A stretch of 64,000 bases of DNA from Streptomyces anulatus (lineage in GTDB: Bacteria > Actinomycetota > Actinomycetes > Streptomycetales > Streptomycetaceae): the NCBI RefSeq assembly GCF_000721175.1, contig NZ_JOEZ01000006.1:1-64000 (forward strand), given 5' to 3'. The position numbers and the translations under genes are program-made. Under the pieces are notes generated by a model that worked only from the letters and a program-made list of their open reading frames with translations, was not told the origin of the DNA and ran no database searches. Positions 35,657 through 44,044 of this stretch are shown here, in pieces. Each line of letters begins with the position of its first letter. The first letter of the stretch is position 1.

Positions 35657-36091
35657 CTACGTGAATCGTCCGCCGATATGGAGGGCGGTGCCGGCTTCGA
35701 TGAGCACAGCGCACTCGTTGAACGCGGCATCGTCCTGGCCCATCGGGTCGGGTACGTCCCGGTCGCCGAGGTAGAGGCGCAGTTTGTTCTCGTTCTCCGG
35801 ACCGCCGACTGCCCGGAGGGTGGTGAGCACGGAGGCGTCCATGGCAAGGACGGAGTCCGCCCAGTCCAGCATGTCCACGGTGATCTGCTGGGCGCGATGG
35901 GCGGTGAGGTCGTAGCCCAGCCGCCGGGCGGCGTTGATCATGGCGGAATGGGCGGGCTGGTCCTGCCACTTGCTGATCAGCCCGGTCGAGCGGACGGACA
36001 TACGTGGTCCGCCCCGCCGGGCGAGAGCAAGCTGGGCGAACGGGCTGCGACAGTAGTTCCCCAGACACACGGTGAGCAGATTCGACATCAT
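35657..36091 (-). CDS. low-molecular-weight protein-tyrosine phosphatase family protein
   Basis: A 144-residue protein with the LMW-PTP P-loop near the N-terminus, VCLGNYCRSP (C-x5-R-S), and the general-acid loop VPDPMGQDD (DP motif). Family members dephosphorylate tyrosine on proteins, often partners of polysaccharide-export kinases. Start ATG 36091 overlaps the stop of the upstream aminotransferase remnant (ATGA), so the two were once one operon; another ATG follows at 36088. No tyrosine kinase is nearby. The MurG-like gene converges on it from the other side. Confidence 0.85.
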   Translation of the reverse strand: MMSNLLTVCLGNYCRSPFAQLALARRGGPRMSVRSTGLISKWQDQPAHSAMINAARRLGYDLTAHRAQQITVDMLDWADSVLAMDASVLTTLRAVGGPENENKLRLYLGDRDVPDPMGQDDAAFNECAVLIEAGTALHIGGRFT

Positions 36092-36708
36092 GCGCCGCCC
36101 GTGGCCTTGAGCGCGTGTCCGAGGGCGGCCACCACTCGGTGGACGTCTGCCTCGGTGAGGTGCTGGTGGAAGGGCAGGCTCAGGATTTCCCGGCTGACCC
36201 GCTCGGTAGCGGGCAAGTCGCGCCTCCAGCGTGCGAAGGCGGGCTGAAGGTGGTTGGGCGGGTAATGAACGCCGACGCCGATGTTCCTGGCCCGTAGGTG
36301 GGCGAATACGTTGTCCCGGTGCGGTACGCGGACCTGACACAGGTGCGGCGCCGTGTGGTCGAGGTCGACGTCGACGAGCGTCACCCCCTCCAGTGCGTGC
36401 AGGGCATCGCTGTAGGTGCGCCATAGGCGACGCCGGGCGCGCACGGTGGTGTCGAAATGGTCGAGCTGCGCCAGCCCGATGGCGGCGTTGATGGACGAGA
36501 GCTGATACCGCAAGCCGAAGCCTTCCACCTGGTAGCTGGTGATCTCAGCGCGCTCGCTCTGCGTGACGCCCAGCGCGCGGAGTCGGCGGATAACGGCGGC
36601 CTCCTCGGGCGTACGAGGGATGACGGCCCCGCCTTGGCCGCAGGTCAGATTCTTGACAGGCGAACGGGCACGCGAGCAGCGCCGGCGACCAGGGCCACCC
36701 CGTTCCAC
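36088..36708 (-). pseudogene. DegT/DnrJ/EryC1-type sugar aminotransferase, N-terminal half missing
   Basis: Only the C-terminal half of a PLP-dependent sugar aminotransferase is present. Homology begins at SPVKNLTCGQGGAV, whose Lys corresponds to the PLP-binding lysine, and continues through EGFGLRYQLSSINAAIGLAQL, RNIGVGVHYPPNHLQPAF and LSLPFHQHLTEADVHRVV to a normal end. The expected 180 or so residues before the lysine are absent; the first 20 codons of the open frame (MERGGPGRRRCSRARS) are unrelated. The sequence upstream belongs to other genes, so the 5' half was lost by deletion or at an insertion boundary. A functional enzyme is unlikely. Confidence 0.8.
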
Positions 36709-36785
36709 GTACGACGTCGTCCGGTGCCCGGCGGCAGGGGCGTACCTTCTCGCGCTCCACCCCCGACCCGTTTCCGCCGTTGCCG

Positions 36786-37367
36786 TCAGCCGCGCCCGCG
36801 GGCCCGGCGTGACATCACCGCGCGCAGGACCCGGCGGCCCTCAGTGGACAGGTCCAGCGCCTTGCGGAGGCCGGCGCCGCTGCCCGCCGTGCCGGTGGTC
36901 TCGGCGAGGATCTCCAGGATGCGGACCTGCCGTTCCAGCTCGCCCGCGACCAGTGGCCCCACGGCGGCCGGTTCACCGCTGCGGGCCGCTTCGAGCAGGT
37001 GTTCCTCGTCCGGTGAGGCGTCCCCGTCCGGGGCGTCGAACCGGCCGTGGAGCCTCAGCGCGACCAGTGAGCAGGCGTCGGCCCACTCACGCAGCGGCAC
37101 GGGGGCGAAGTCGGAGGGGGCGGCGCCGAGCATGGCCCGCACGCGTGCGGCCTGCCCGTCGGCCACGGACTCGTGGTCCATCGCCGTACGGACGGCCGCG
37201 AGGCGCATGGCCCATTCTCGCCCCTCCTCGCAGCTCGCCCAGAGCGGGCGCAGCGGCTCCGCCCCCGCCGGCCCGGACAGCAGCGGCAGGCAGCGGTCCA
37301 GACAGGCCACGGCACTGGCTGCGAGCGTGCGCTCGTCGGCTCGCTCGATCAGTTCCAGCAGACTCAT
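36786..37367 (-). CDS. hypothetical protein
   Basis: A 193-residue, mostly helical, cytoplasmic protein starting MSLLELIERADERTLAASAVACLDRCLPLL. I do not recognise a named domain. It is Ala/Leu/Glu/Arg-rich with no signal or membrane segment, and ends in the basic RRVLRAVMSRRARGRG. ATG 37367 is chosen for the GGGAG 6 nt upstream; the frame is open from 37454. It looks like a Streptomyces-conserved protein of unknown role and sits just downstream of the DUF4328 gene on the same strand. Confidence 0.6.
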   Translation of the reverse strand: MSLLELIERADERTLAASAVACLDRCLPLLSGPAGAEPLRPLWASCEEGREWAMRLAAVRTAMDHESVADGQAARVRAMLGAAPSDFAPVPLREWADACSLVALRLHGRFDAPDGDASPDEEHLLEAARSGEPAAVGPLVAGELERQVRILEILAETTGTAGSGAGLRKALDLSTEGRRVLRAVMSRRARGRG

Positions 37368-37475
37368 CGACGTCTCCCTCGGTCTACCGGATACTGCGCC
37401 GAATGGCTGAAAATCGTCACTTCGGACCGACTGTCGCTTCGGAGCGGTCGTCACTTCGGAGCTTCGGTGCCGCCG

Positions 37476-38126
37476 TTACGGGTGAACGCCCGGGACCGCC
37501 GTGGCGGGAGCCACGGCGTGCGCGGCCCGCTCGACCTGCATCCGGGTCACGGCGCGGACGAAGAGGATCGCGAGCACCGCGGCGACGATGTCCAGCGTGT
37601 CGGAGGCCGCCACCAGGCCCGCGGCCCGTGCGATCTCCTCCGGCTCCTCGGCCCGCTCCCACAGGCGCCCGGTGACGCGGGAGGAGAGGAGGGCCGCGAC
37701 CCAGGCGCTCCACCAGAGGTTGAGCGGGGTCCGGGGGACCGTGCGCCAGCCGCCGTCCGACCGGGTCTGCGCGCTGGCCTCCCAGACGCCGCTCGCGACG
37801 CGGTAGGGGAACCAGAAGTTGGCGACCGGGACGAACCAGCCGCCCACCGCCCAGCCGGGGCCCATCCGCTGCACGCCCGCGTCGAAGACCTCGGCGTTCC
37901 GGCGGGTCCGGTGGAACCAGACGATGAAGACGACGGCGGTGGCCACCAGCGCCGCGCCCTGGGCGAGGCCCGCGATGCCGTACAGCCGCTCGGCGAGGCG
38001 GCCGTCACCGCGATGGACGTCCGGTGCGCCTTCCGTCGCCAGCCGGTGCCAGAAGAGGCGCAGGCGCAGTCCGGTGCCGATGGCGAACAGGTCGGTGGCG
38101 ATGACCACGCCGAGCAGCGCCGTCAC
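37476..38126 (-). CDS. DUF4328 membrane protein, separated from its N-terminal zinc-ribbon
   Basis: A 216-residue protein with at least four hydrophobic segments and the DUF4328 core (IAGLAQGAALVATAVVFIVWFHRTRRNAEVFD, GPGWAVGGWFVPVANFWFPYRVASGVWEAS, TPLNLWWSAWVAALLSSRV). The function of the family is unknown. In the same frame, 55 codons upstream, ATG 38291 with a good ribosome site begins a Cys-pair segment typical of the N-terminus of these proteins, but a TAA interrupts the frame at 38223-38225. The surviving reading frame must start at GTG 38126 or near it, without a clear ribosome site, so the gene may be weakly expressed or decaying. Confidence 0.7.
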   Translation of the reverse strand: MTALLGVVIATDLFAIGTGLRLRLFWHRLATEGAPDVHRGDGRLAERLYGIAGLAQGAALVATAVVFIVWFHRTRRNAEVFDAGVQRMGPGWAVGGWFVPVANFWFPYRVASGVWEASAQTRSDGGWRTVPRTPLNLWWSAWVAALLSSRVTGRLWERAEEPEEIARAAGLVAASDTLDIVAAVLAILFVRAVTRMQVERAAHAVAPATAVPGVHP

Positions 38127-38222
38127 CGCCCGGGACAGGCCGACGGGCGAGCGCGGCCAGGTGCCGACGCCCCAGCCACCGGGTCCGGAGACCGGGGAGC
38201 CGTCGGGCAGCGGGGGCCGGGT

Positions 38223-38291
38223 TTACGAACAGAAGGTGCACAGGCCGTCGTCGGTCACGGCCGTTCTGATACGGCAACGGGTGCAGAGCAT
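38223..38291 (-). pseudogene. orphaned N-terminal zinc-ribbon segment of the DUF4328 gene
   Basis: A 22-codon frame reading MLCTRCRIRTAV, then DDGLCTFCS and a TAA stop. It has two CxxC pairs (CTRC, CTFC) and is preceded by GGGGGGA 8 nt before the ATG. After the TAA the same frame stays open into the DUF4328 domain with no further stop. This looks like the original start of the gene, cut by a nonsense mutation, or alternatively a micro-ORF that controls translation of the downstream frame. Confidence 0.6.
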
Positions 38292-38390
38292 GGAGAGGTC
38301 CCCCCAGGGCGCGAGACGAGACGTGGGACAGACGTGAAATCGGTGGGTGACCCCACGTCCCTCCCCAGGAGCGCGCGGTCGGCGGACCGT

Positions 38391-38421
38391 AGCCCGTGGA
38401 CAGGTGTGCTGTCCACGGGCT
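38391..38421 (-). terminator. terminator of the GH20 gene
   Basis: Perfect 12-bp arms (AGCCCGTGGACA at 38391-38402, complement at 38410-38421) with a 7-nt loop, just after the hexosaminidase stop codon. Confidence 0.85.
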
Positions 38422-38449
38422 TACGAGCCGCCGGGGAACGTCCTCCCGA

Positions 38450-40060
38450 TCACCCGGCGCTGCCGGTCCGCTTCGCCAGTTCCTGGAACTGTGCCCAGCT
38501 CAGCGCGGGCTTGCGCGGATCCCACAGCTTCTGCGAGGTCGCCACCAACGGCATCCTGATGCCGTTCGCCACCTGCTGGGTGGTCTGCGCGTTCGGCAGG
38601 TCGCCCCAGACGGCGAACCGGCCGCCGAGGATCTGCGGCGAGTACCGCTCGGCCACGGGCTCGGTGCCGCGCAGGACCAGCGGGGTCCACTGCTCGTAGA
38701 TCCGCTCGCCGGTCGGGTAGACGAACTCGTTGGGCTCGCCGAGCACGTAGTAGAGGAACTCGTCGTTGAGGTTCAGCATCTCGTAGCCCGCGGCGAGGTA
38801 CTCCTGCGGCGGGCGGGCGCCGATCTCCTTGCCGGTCCAGTACTCGATCTCGATGTTCTCGTCGGCCTTGACCTTCGTGCCCCGGAACAGCCCGTCGTTC
38901 CAGGCCTTGGCGGTCCGGCCCTTCGGGACGACGACGGCCGCGCGGTCGTTCAGCCAGCCGGTCGCCAGGTCCTCGACCGTGGCGCCGGAGCCGTGCTTCT
39001 CCTCCGCGGCCCGCTGGAGCTGGGGGTAGGAGGCGGCCGGGTTCCGGACCGTCAGCGCCTGGTACTCGTCCGCGCCGAGGTGCCAGAACCTCCCCGGGAA
39101 CAGCTCGGTGTACTCGTCGAGGAGCTCGTCGATGAGCTTGGCCGCGCCCGGCTTGGAGATGTCGATGGACCCCTTCGACTCGACGCCCGCGGTGTTGCGC
39201 AGCTGGAGGTCGGGGTGGGCGGCCAGCACCGCGCCGAGGTGTCCGGGCGAGTCGATCTCGGGGACGACCTCGATGTGCCGGCTGTTGGCGAGGCTGACGA
39301 TGCGGCGGACCTCGTCCTGGGTGAGGGCCTCGTCGGAGACCACTTCGGGGTGGGACTTCGACTCGATCCGGAAGGCCTGGTCGTCGGAGAAGTGCAGGCC
39401 GAGCTGGTTGAGCTTGAGGTCGCCCATCTCGCGTATGCGGTCCTCTATCCACTCCGCGCTGTAGTGCTTGCGCGCGATGTCGAGGTTGAGCCCGCGCTGC
39501 GGCCTGTCCGGCCGGTCGTTGACGACGCCCTCGGGCACCGTCCGGTCCGCCTTGAGCGACTGCTTGAGTGTGCGGGTGCCGTAGAAGACGCCTGATTCGT
39601 CGGGTGCGGTGATCTTCACCTTCGCGTCGCGCACGGTGAGTGTGTACGACTCGGTGGGGCCCGCGTCCTTGGCGCCGAGCGCCAGCTCGACGTCTCCGGT
39701 CCGCGCCGGCCGGGCGCCCCGGTAGCGGATCTTCAGCTCCTTGGCGAGCAGCTCCGCCTCGTCGGCGAGCACCTGGCTGCCCTGGGCGATGACGACCGTA
39801 CTGTCCTTGCCCGGCTGCCAGCCCGGCCCGCGCGCCGCCGTGTGCTCGCGGACCGCCGGGATCACACTCGGCGTGCTGGACATCGGGTAGCTGCGGGAGG
39901 GCGACGGGGCGGCGGCCTCGGCGGAGGTGCCGGAGGGCGACGCCGTGTCGCCGGACGGTCCGCTGCCGGATCCCTCCGGCCAGACGACGACGGTGAGGGC
40001 GACGGCGGCTGCGGCCGTGACAGCCGCGCCGGTGACAAGGGCACCACGCGTGGGCGACAT
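38450..40060 (-). CDS. secreted beta-N-acetylhexosaminidase (GH20)
   Basis: A 536-residue exported glycosidase that releases terminal GlcNAc or GalNAc, probably from chitin or peptidoglycan fragments. The N-terminus is a signal peptide or anchor (GALVTGAAVTAAAAVALTVVVW). A Ser/Pro linker is followed by the GH20b domain. The barrel contains RPQRGLNLDIARKHYS, LGLHFSDDQAFRIESKSHPE, VVPEIDSPGHLGAV, and the catalytic Asp-Glu pair in FWHLGADEYQ. ATG 40060 is chosen for the GGAGGAA 8 nt upstream; the frame is open further but lacks sense there. A strong terminator follows. Confidence 0.93.
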   Translation of the reverse strand: MSPTRGALVTGAAVTAAAAVALTVVVWPEGSGSGPSGDTASPSGTSAEAAAPSPSRSYPMSSTPSVIPAVREHTAARGPGWQPGKDSTVVIAQGSQVLADEAELLAKELKIRYRGARPARTGDVELALGAKDAGPTESYTLTVRDAKVKITAPDESGVFYGTRTLKQSLKADRTVPEGVVNDRPDRPQRGLNLDIARKHYSAEWIEDRIREMGDLKLNQLGLHFSDDQAFRIESKSHPEVVSDEALTQDEVRRIVSLANSRHIEVVPEIDSPGHLGAVLAAHPDLQLRNTAGVESKGSIDISKPGAAKLIDELLDEYTELFPGRFWHLGADEYQALTVRNPAASYPQLQRAAEEKHGSGATVEDLATGWLNDRAAVVVPKGRTAKAWNDGLFRGTKVKADENIEIEYWTGKEIGARPPQEYLAAGYEMLNLNDEFLYYVLGEPNEFVYPTGERIYEQWTPLVLRGTEPVAERYSPQILGGRFAVWGDLPNAQTTQQVANGIRMPLVATSQKLWDPRKPALSWAQFQELAKRTGSAG

Positions 40061-40617
40061 CGGGCAGATTCCTCCATTGAAGGGGCAGGTAAGGGTGAAG
40101 AGCGGGTGAAGCGAGTGAATAGGGTGCAAGGTTGGCATTTTTGCCGTGGCCTCGCCCATCGGGAGCTTCGGGGGATCGAACTGAGCCCCCGCCGGTGCAG
40201 GTCAGACGTCCATCACGCGTTCCGAAACTCTCCCGTTCGGGTGATTCTTCGTCGGCCCGCCGGGCAGCCGCCGGCCGATCTCGCTGGCGTTGCCGCACAT
40301 TCGTCTCTCGCTTCACCCCCACAGCACGGAACCTCTTTGCACTCAGGCCTGTCTTTCAGGGACAGAAGCCTCTTTTTCGGGGCCACAGGGTCACAGGTGT
40401 CGCTGACGTCACGGGTGTCGCTGACGTCACGGGTGTCGCTGACGTCACGGGTGTCGCTGACGTCACGGGTGTCGCTGACGCCATAGCCGTCCTTGACCTC
40501 CATAGCTGCCGTCGACCTCATAGATGTCGTTGATACGAGGAGTCCACGCTGTCCAGGTCCAGCGAGTCCCCCGCCGGCCTGCCGAAGCGATCCGCGCCCC
40601 CGGCCGGCCCGTCGGCC
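40061..40617. other. 557-bp non-coding region with decaying tandem repeat
   Basis: No supported gene. It should contain the hexosaminidase promoter on the minus strand (A+T-richer stretch around 40120-40145) and, farther right, the tandem repeat at 40393-40537 and the leader of the OHCU decarboxylase gene. GAGGAG at 40537-40542 is a good ribosome site for a CTG at 40549. Confidence 0.5.
40393..40537. repeat. 18-bp tandem repeat, five clean and three degenerate units
   Basis: Unit ACGGGTGTCGCTGACGTC, 18 bp. Copies lie at 40393, 40411, 40429, 40447 and 40465; the first and last differ by one base each. Three degenerate units follow (40483, 40501, 40520). Junctions of the clean units create the perfect palindrome TGACGTCA four times, at 40404, 40422, 40440 and 40458. 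Confidence 0.9.
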
Positions 40618-41166
40618 GTGCCCGTGCAGCCGCGCCACCCGGTTCCGGCCGGCGGCCCGGGAGCGCCGCCCGGCGGCGGGCCGCCGGTCGATCATGCCGT
40701 CGGCCTGGCTCATTTCAACAGTCTTCCCTTCGCCGCCGCCGAGGCGGCCTTCCTGGAGTGCTGCGGCAGTCTCCGCTGGGCGCACCGGATGGCCGCCCAC
40801 CGCCCCTACCCGGATCTCGGCTCCCTACTGGCCGCCTCCAACGAGGCGGGCTACGACCTCGCGCCCCAGGACATCGCGGAGGCCCTGGCCTCGGAGCCGG
40901 CCCCCTGCCTGCACCACGACGCCCCCCGGGCCGCCCATCTGGCACTGCGGGCCGCGCACGCGGCGTACGAGAGCAGGTTCGGCCACGCGTTCGTGATCTG
41001 TCTGGACGCCTGTCAACCCTCCCAGCACGTGGACCAGGTGCTGGCCGGGATCCGGGGCCGGCTGGCGCACGACCCGGACGAGGAGCGGGCGGTCACCGCC
41101 GAGGAGCTGCGCCGACTCGCCCGGAGCCGGATCGTCGAGCTGGTCACCGCGGACCCGCCGCGGTAG
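40618..41166 (+). CDS. OHCU decarboxylase-like protein (UraD family)
   Basis: At least 182 residues. The UraD enzyme decarboxylates 2-oxo-4-hydroxy-4-carboxy-5-ureidoimidazoline to S-allantoin in urate breakdown. Family marks are FNSLPFAAAEAAFLECCGSLRWAHRMAAHRPY, DIAEALASEPA, and the conserved YESRFGHAFVICLDACQP segment, followed by the helical RLAHDPDEERAVTAEELRRLARSRI. The first ordinary start is GTG 40618, which lacks a ribosome site. CTG 40549, in frame with GAGGAG 6 nt upstream, would add 23 residues and may be the real start. No other purine-catabolism gene is adjacent. Confidence 0.85.
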   Translation: MPVQPRHPVPAGGPGAPPGGGPPVDHAVGLAHFNSLPFAAAEAAFLECCGSLRWAHRMAAHRPYPDLGSLLAASNEAGYDLAPQDIAEALASEPAPCLHHDAPRAAHLALRAAHAAYESRFGHAFVICLDACQPSQHVDQVLAGIRGRLAHDPDEERAVTAEELRRLARSRIVELVTADPPR

Positions 41167-41167
41167 T

Positions 41168-41203
41168 GGCCCGCGGGCCCCGGGCGGCAGGGGCCCGCGG
41201 GCC
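41168..41203 (+). terminator. terminator of the OHCU decarboxylase gene
   Basis: Perfect 14-bp arms (GGCCCGCGGGCCCC at 41168-41181, complement at 41190-41203) with an 8-nt loop, directly after the stop codon. Confidence 0.85.
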
Positions 41204-41391
41204 AGGCGCGGCAGGGTCGCTCTAGCCCGTACGTGCCTGTTTGATTGCCACTTTGATCACACCAGAGGCCCCGGCGCGAACGAACCGACAATGCGTCGCT
41301 ACGATGGCCGGGGCCGGTGGACCGTACCCGGCCGGGTCAGACCGACAGTCAAGCCGGCCGACCCCAATCCCCGCTCCCGGAGGGTTCTTCC

Positions 41392-41772
41392 GTGCCGGCT
41401 GGAACGCTGTACCGCGGCCGGGAAGGCATGTGGTCCTGGGTGGCTCATCGAGTCACCGGTGTCCTCATTTTCTTCTTCCTGTTCGTACATGTCCTGGACA
41501 CCGCTCTCGTCCGCGTCTCCCCCGAGGCCTACGACGACGTCGTGGCCACGTACAAGACGCCGATCGTCGCGCTCCTCGAATACGGCCTCGTGGCCGCGAT
41601 TCTCTTCCACGCGCTGAACGGTCTCCGGATCATCGCCGTGGACTTCTGGGCCAAGGGCCCGCGACTCCAGAAGCAGATGCTCTGGACCGTGGTGGGCATC
41701 TGGATCGTGCTGATGGTCGGGGCTCTGTACCCCGTCCTCGGTCACGCCGTACGCGACGTATTCGGGAGCTGA
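41392..41772 (+). CDS. sdhC: succinate dehydrogenase cytochrome b subunit
   Basis: A 126-residue membrane subunit with three hydrophobic helices. It carries the SdhC signature SWVAHRVTGVLIFFFLFVHVLDTALV, including a haem-ligand-type His, and HALNGLRIIAVDFW. With SdhD it anchors the dehydrogenase and passes electrons to menaquinone. GTG 41392 is chosen because GGAGGG lies 7 nt upstream; the longer frame is not needed. It is the first gene of sdhCDAB, with about 190 bp upstream for the promoter. Confidence 0.93.
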   Translation: MPAGTLYRGREGMWSWVAHRVTGVLIFFFLFVHVLDTALVRVSPEAYDDVVATYKTPIVALLEYGLVAAILFHALNGLRIIAVDFWAKGPRLQKQMLWTVVGIWIVLMVGALYPVLGHAVRDVFGS

Positions 41773-41777
41773 GGCCC

Positions 41778-42260
41778 ATGTCCAGCGAGACTTCTTCCGC
41801 AGCCGCGATCGGCGACGTCGAAGGCGTGAGCCTCTACGACGTCGACCACCCGGCCCCGGTGATCGAGCCCCCGCGCAAGCGCACGGGCAAGACACCCAAG
41901 GCCTCGCGCACCAACTTCGAGATGTACGCCTGGCTCTTCATGCGCCTGTCGGGCATCGTCCTGGTCGTCCTCGTCATCGGCCACCTGCTGATCCAGCTGG
42001 TGCTCGACGGCGGTGTCTCCAAGATCGGCTTCGCCTTCGTGGCGGGCCGCTGGGCCTCGCCGTTCTGGCAGGTCTGGGACCTGACGATGCTGTGGCTCGC
42101 CATGCTCCACGGCGCCAACGGCCTCCGTACGGTCATCAACGACTACGCCGAACGGGACAACACCCGCTTCTGGCTGAAGATGCTCCTGTACACCGCCACG
42201 GTGTTCACCGTCCTGCTGGGCACGCTGGTGATCTTCACCTTCGACCCGAACATCCGCTAG
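41778..42260 (+). CDS. sdhD: succinate dehydrogenase hydrophobic anchor subunit
   Basis: A 160-residue subunit. A charged cytoplasmic segment of about 48 residues (VIEPPRKRTGKTPKASRTNFEMYAW) precedes three membrane helices, with FMRLSGIVLVVLVIGHLLIQLVLDGG and MLWLAMLHGANGLRTVINDYAE carrying the conserved His residues. It begins 5 bp after the sdhC stop codon. Together with SdhC it forms the quinone and haem site of complex II. Confidence 0.93.
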   Translation: MSSETSSAAAIGDVEGVSLYDVDHPAPVIEPPRKRTGKTPKASRTNFEMYAWLFMRLSGIVLVVLVIGHLLIQLVLDGGVSKIGFAFVAGRWASPFWQVWDLTMLWLAMLHGANGLRTVINDYAERDNTRFWLKMLLYTATVFTVLLGTLVIFTFDPNIR

Positions 42261-42289
42261 GCGCCGGGACAGAGGGACCAGAGGAAACC

Positions 42290-44044
42290 ATGCAGATCCA
42301 CAAGTACGACACCGTCATCGTCGGCGCCGGCGGCGCCGGCATGCGCGCGGCCATCGAGTCGACCAAGCGCAGCCGTACCGCCGTGCTGACGAAGCTCTAC
42401 CCCACCCGCTCCCACACGGGCGCGGCGCAGGGCGGCATGGCCGCCGCGCTCGCCAACGTGGAGGAGGACAACTGGGAGTGGCACACCTTCGACACGGTCA
42501 AGGGCGGCGACTACCTGGTCGACCAGGACGCCGCCGAGATCCTGGCGAAGGAGGCCATCGACGCCGTCCTCGACCTGGAGAAGATGGGCCTGCCGTTCAA
42601 CCGGACGCCCGAGGGCCGCATCGACCAGCGCCGCTTCGGCGGTCACACCCGCAGCCACGGTGAGGCCCCGGTCCGCCGGTCCTGCTACGCCGCGGACCGC
42701 ACGGGTCACATGATCCTCCAGACGCTGTACCAGAACTGCGTGAAGGAGGGCGTGGAGTTCTTCAACGAGTTCTACGTCCTGGACCAGCTGATCACCGAGG
42801 TCGACGGGGTCAAGAAGTCCTCCGGCGTCGTCGCGTACGAGCTGGCGACCGGCGAGATCCACGTCTTCCAGGCGAAGTCGGTCATCTACGCCTCCGGCGG
42901 CACCGGCAAGTTCTTCAAGGTGACGTCCAACGCCCACACCCTGACCGGTGACGGCCAGGCCGCCTGCTACCGGCGCGGCCTGCCGCTGGAGGACATGGAG
43001 TTCTTCCAGTTCCACCCGACGGGCATCTGGCGCATGGGCATCCTGCTGACGGAGGGCGCCCGCGGTGAGGGCGGCATCCTCCGCAACAAGGACGGCGAGC
43101 GCTTCATGGAGAAGTACGCGCCGGTCATGAAGGACCTCGCGTCCCGTGACGTCGTCTCCCGGTCCATCTACACGGAGATCCGGGAGGGCCGCGGCTGCGG
43201 TCCCGCCGGTGACCACGTGTACCTGGACCTGACGCACCTGCCGCCGGAGCAGCTGGACGCGAAGCTCCCGGACATCACCGAGTTCGCGCGGACGTACCTC
43301 GGCATCGAGCCCTACACGGACCCGATCCCGATCCAGCCGACCGCGCACTACGCCATGGGCGGCATCCCGACCAACGTCGAGGGCGAGGTGCTGGCCGACA
43401 ACACCACCGTCGTCCCGGGCCTGTACGCCGCCGGCGAGGTCGCCTGCGTCTCCGTGCACGGCGCCAACCGCCTGGGCACCAACTCGCTGCTCGACATCAA
43501 CGTCTTCGGCAAGCGCTCGGGCATCGCCGCAGCCGAGTACGCGGCGAAGACCGACTTCGTCGAGCTGCCGGAGAACCCCGCCCAGCTGGTCGCCGACCAG
43601 GTCGAGCGGCTGCGGACCTCCACCGGCACCGAGCGCGTCGCGACCCTGCGCCTGGAGCTCCAGGAGTGCATGGACGCCAACGTGATGGTGTTCCGCACCG
43701 AGCAGACGATCAAGACGGCGGTCGACAAGATCGCCGAGCTGCGCGAGCGGTACCTCGACGTGTCCATCCAGGACAAGGGCAAGCGGTTCAACACCGACCT
43801 GCTGGAGGCCATCGAGCTGGGCAACCTGCTCGACCTGGCCGAGGTCATGGCGGTCTCCGCGCTCGCCCGCAAGGAGTCCCGCGGCGGTCACTACCGCGAG
43901 GACTACCCGAACCGCGACGACGTCAACTTCATGCGCCACACCATGGCGTACCGCGAGGTGGCCGCCGACGGCGCCGAGTCGATCCGGCTCGACTACAAGC
44001 CGGTCGTGACGACCCGCTACCAGCCGATGGAGCGTAAGTACTGA
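42290..44044 (+). CDS. sdhA: succinate dehydrogenase flavoprotein subunit
   Basis: A 584-residue catalytic subunit oxidising succinate to fumarate. The FAD-binding GAGGAGMRAA lies near residues 12-21. The His that covalently holds FAD is in TRSHTGAAQGGMAAAL. Active-site blocks are FHPTGIWRMGILLTEGARGEGG and RDVVSRSIYTEIREGRG. C-terminal YREDYPNRDDVNFMRHTMAYRE is typical of actinobacterial SdhA. ATG 42290 has AGAGGAA upstream. It overlaps sdhB by one base (TGATG). Confidence 0.96.
   Translation: MQIHKYDTVIVGAGGAGMRAAIESTKRSRTAVLTKLYPTRSHTGAAQGGMAAALANVEEDNWEWHTFDTVKGGDYLVDQDAAEILAKEAIDAVLDLEKMGLPFNRTPEGRIDQRRFGGHTRSHGEAPVRRSCYAADRTGHMILQTLYQNCVKEGVEFFNEFYVLDQLITEVDGVKKSSGVVAYELATGEIHVFQAKSVIYASGGTGKFFKVTSNAHTLTGDGQAACYRRGLPLEDMEFFQFHPTGIWRMGILLTEGARGEGGILRNKDGERFMEKYAPVMKDLASRDVVSRSIYTEIREGRGCGPAGDHVYLDLTHLPPEQLDAKLPDITEFARTYLGIEPYTDPIPIQPTAHYAMGGIPTNVEGEVLADNTTVVPGLYAAGEVACVSVHGANRLGTNSLLDINVFGKRSGIAAAEYAAKTDFVELPENPAQLVADQVERLRTSTGTERVATLRLELQECMDANVMVFRTEQTIKTAVDKIAELRERYLDVSIQDKGKRFNTDLLEAIELGNLLDLAEVMAVSALARKESRGGHYREDYPNRDDVNFMRHTMAYREVAADGAESIRLDYKPVVTTRYQPMERKY

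Noticed and set aside
40393..40482. Possible CRISPR array
   Set aside because: Repeats are directly abutting with no spacers and there are no cas genes.
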